Shown here in pieces: positions 63,450 to 64,000 of a stretch of 64,000 bases of DNA. The stretch is taken from assembly GCA_900018345.1 (NCBI GenBank), contig FCNA01000006.1, positions 1 to 64,000 of the forward strand. Reading direction: 5' to 3'. The number at the start of each line of letters is the position of its first letter. The stretch's first letter is position 1. The notes beneath the pieces were generated by a model. That model was given only the letters and a program-made list of their open reading frames with translations, had not been told where the DNA came from and did not search any database. The translations under genes and the position numbers were made by a program. Source of the DNA: Clostridiales bacterium CHKCI006 (GTDB lineage Bacteria > Bacillota_I > Bacilli_A > Erysipelotrichales > Coprobacillaceae).

Positions 63450-64000
63450 GAAAAAGAGTGGTATTCCCCGGCTGTTGGAGCTGGCGGGAGAAAAAAAGAC
63501 TTTAATGGTGTGGGGGTGCATTCTCTCAACCGCAAATGTGTTCTTTCAGTTAGTCCCGTTCCTGGCCGTATATAACATTATGGTTGAATTGCTGAAAAAC
63601 GCATCTGATCTCACAAATGCAGATACGGGATTTATGGTGTCATGGGCTGTAAAGGGCATTGTTGGCCTGCTGATCGGTTATGTATTTATGTATTTTGGCG
63701 GTATGTTAGGCCATACTGCTGCCTATCGCACGCTCTACGGTATTCGCGTCCGTTTGTCTGAACATATCAGCGAATTGCCTCTTGGGTGGTTTAATCGAAA
63801 TGCAATCGGGAAAGTCAAGCAAATTGCGGAACAGGATGTAGAGCAGATTGAAAAATTTATTGCTCACCAATTCCCTGATATGGTGAATACCATTGCAATG
63901 CTAATCGTCATGGTAATTATCATGTTCCGGCTGAATGTGTGGCTGGCGCTTGCCTGCATCATTCCTATTATCGTAGGCTTTACAGCCCAATTCTCTATGA
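63433..64000 (+). CDS. ABC exporter (half-transporter), N-terminal part, runs off the window
   Basis: The first 189 codons: MAKENKKKSGIPRLLELAG, then four exporter helices, with ELPLGWFNRNAIGKVKQIAEQDVEQIEKF, the typical coupling-helix region of type IV exporters. The SD AAAGGAGG lies in the S-component gene. In related clusters two such exporter genes follow MptD; here only the first is partly visible. Confidence 0.9.
   Translation, partial: MAKENKKKSGIPRLLELAGEKKTLMVWGCILSTANVFFQLVPFLAVYNIMVELLKNASDLTNADTGFMVSWAVKGIVGLLIGYVFMYFGGMLGHTAAYRTLYGIRVRLSEHISELPLGWFNRNAIGKVKQIAEQDVEQIEKFIAHQFPDMVNTIAMLIVMVIIMFRLNVWLALACIIPIIVGFTAQFSM

Overview
This window looks like a chromosomal segment of a low-to-mid GC Bacillota, probably a gut Erysipelotrichia-type bacterium. 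That placement is an inference from the partial 16S 5' end, type III pantothenate kinase, Hsp33, RarA, sortase-type surface proteins and many MarR/RpiR/ArsR regulators; I could not run a 16S comparison. Most genes lie on the minus strand, co-directional with the rRNA operon whose first ~240 nt sit at the left edge. No tRNA gene and no CRISPR array was seen.

Layout. 1-600: 16S 5' end, leader and promoter. 0.6-3.5 kb: a sortase-type surface protein fusing a metallo-beta-lactamase fold to an alpha/beta hydrolase. 3.8-6.8 kb: CoA genes (coaX, coaBC), then an ECF transporter S component with a DUF4430 partner. 6.8-10.9 kb: a MarR-controlled heterodimeric ABC exporter. 11-14.5 kb: a 423-bp duplication carrying two ArsR copies (one with a nonsense codon), a nitroreductase, an Fe-S CCG protein and gene debris. 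15-17 kb: a frameshifted double phosphotransferase. 17.3-24.3 kb: a magnesium-transport block with two P3B-type ATPases, a 55-residue membrane protein, a 22-codon leader ORF before the first ATPase, and a winged-helix regulator lacking a normal receiver domain. 24.3-29.6 kb: a Rieske oxidoreductase behind a hairpin that buries its Shine-Dalgarno sequence, an RNA methyltransferase, rarA, hslO and a tiny membrane protein. 29.6-37.5 kb: small metabolic and regulatory genes with several broken ones. 37.5-43.6 kb: remnants of surface-protein genes, a decayed IS1182-type transposase and an intact 1100-residue surface protein. 43.7-54.8 kb: HAD phosphatase, glycosyltransferase, broken MFS gene with TetR, GH1 glycosidase, old-yellow-enzyme-type reductase facing two coupled RpiR regulators, and an MFS symporter.

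From about 55.5 kb base composition jumps to clearly GC-rich and the content becomes a rearranged integrative/conjugative element. Its edge cuts an XRE-regulator gene. The first ORF is a chimera of a RepA_N-type initiator and a large serine recombinase tail. Replication, PcfB and type IV coupling-protein genes follow, the last truncated. An IS110-family insertion sequence comes next, with a long-range paired 5' non-coding region (candidate bridge RNA). Then come ECF-type ATPases, an MptD-family S component and the start of an ABC exporter, cut by the window edge.

A striking trait is gene decay: about a dozen loci carry visible nonsense codons, frameshifts, deletions or truncations. The best candidates for something undescribed are the translated leader of the first Mg-ATPase with its surrounding module, the terminator/SD hairpin before the Rieske gene, the orphan sortase-signal mini-protein, and the paired RNA of the IS110 element.
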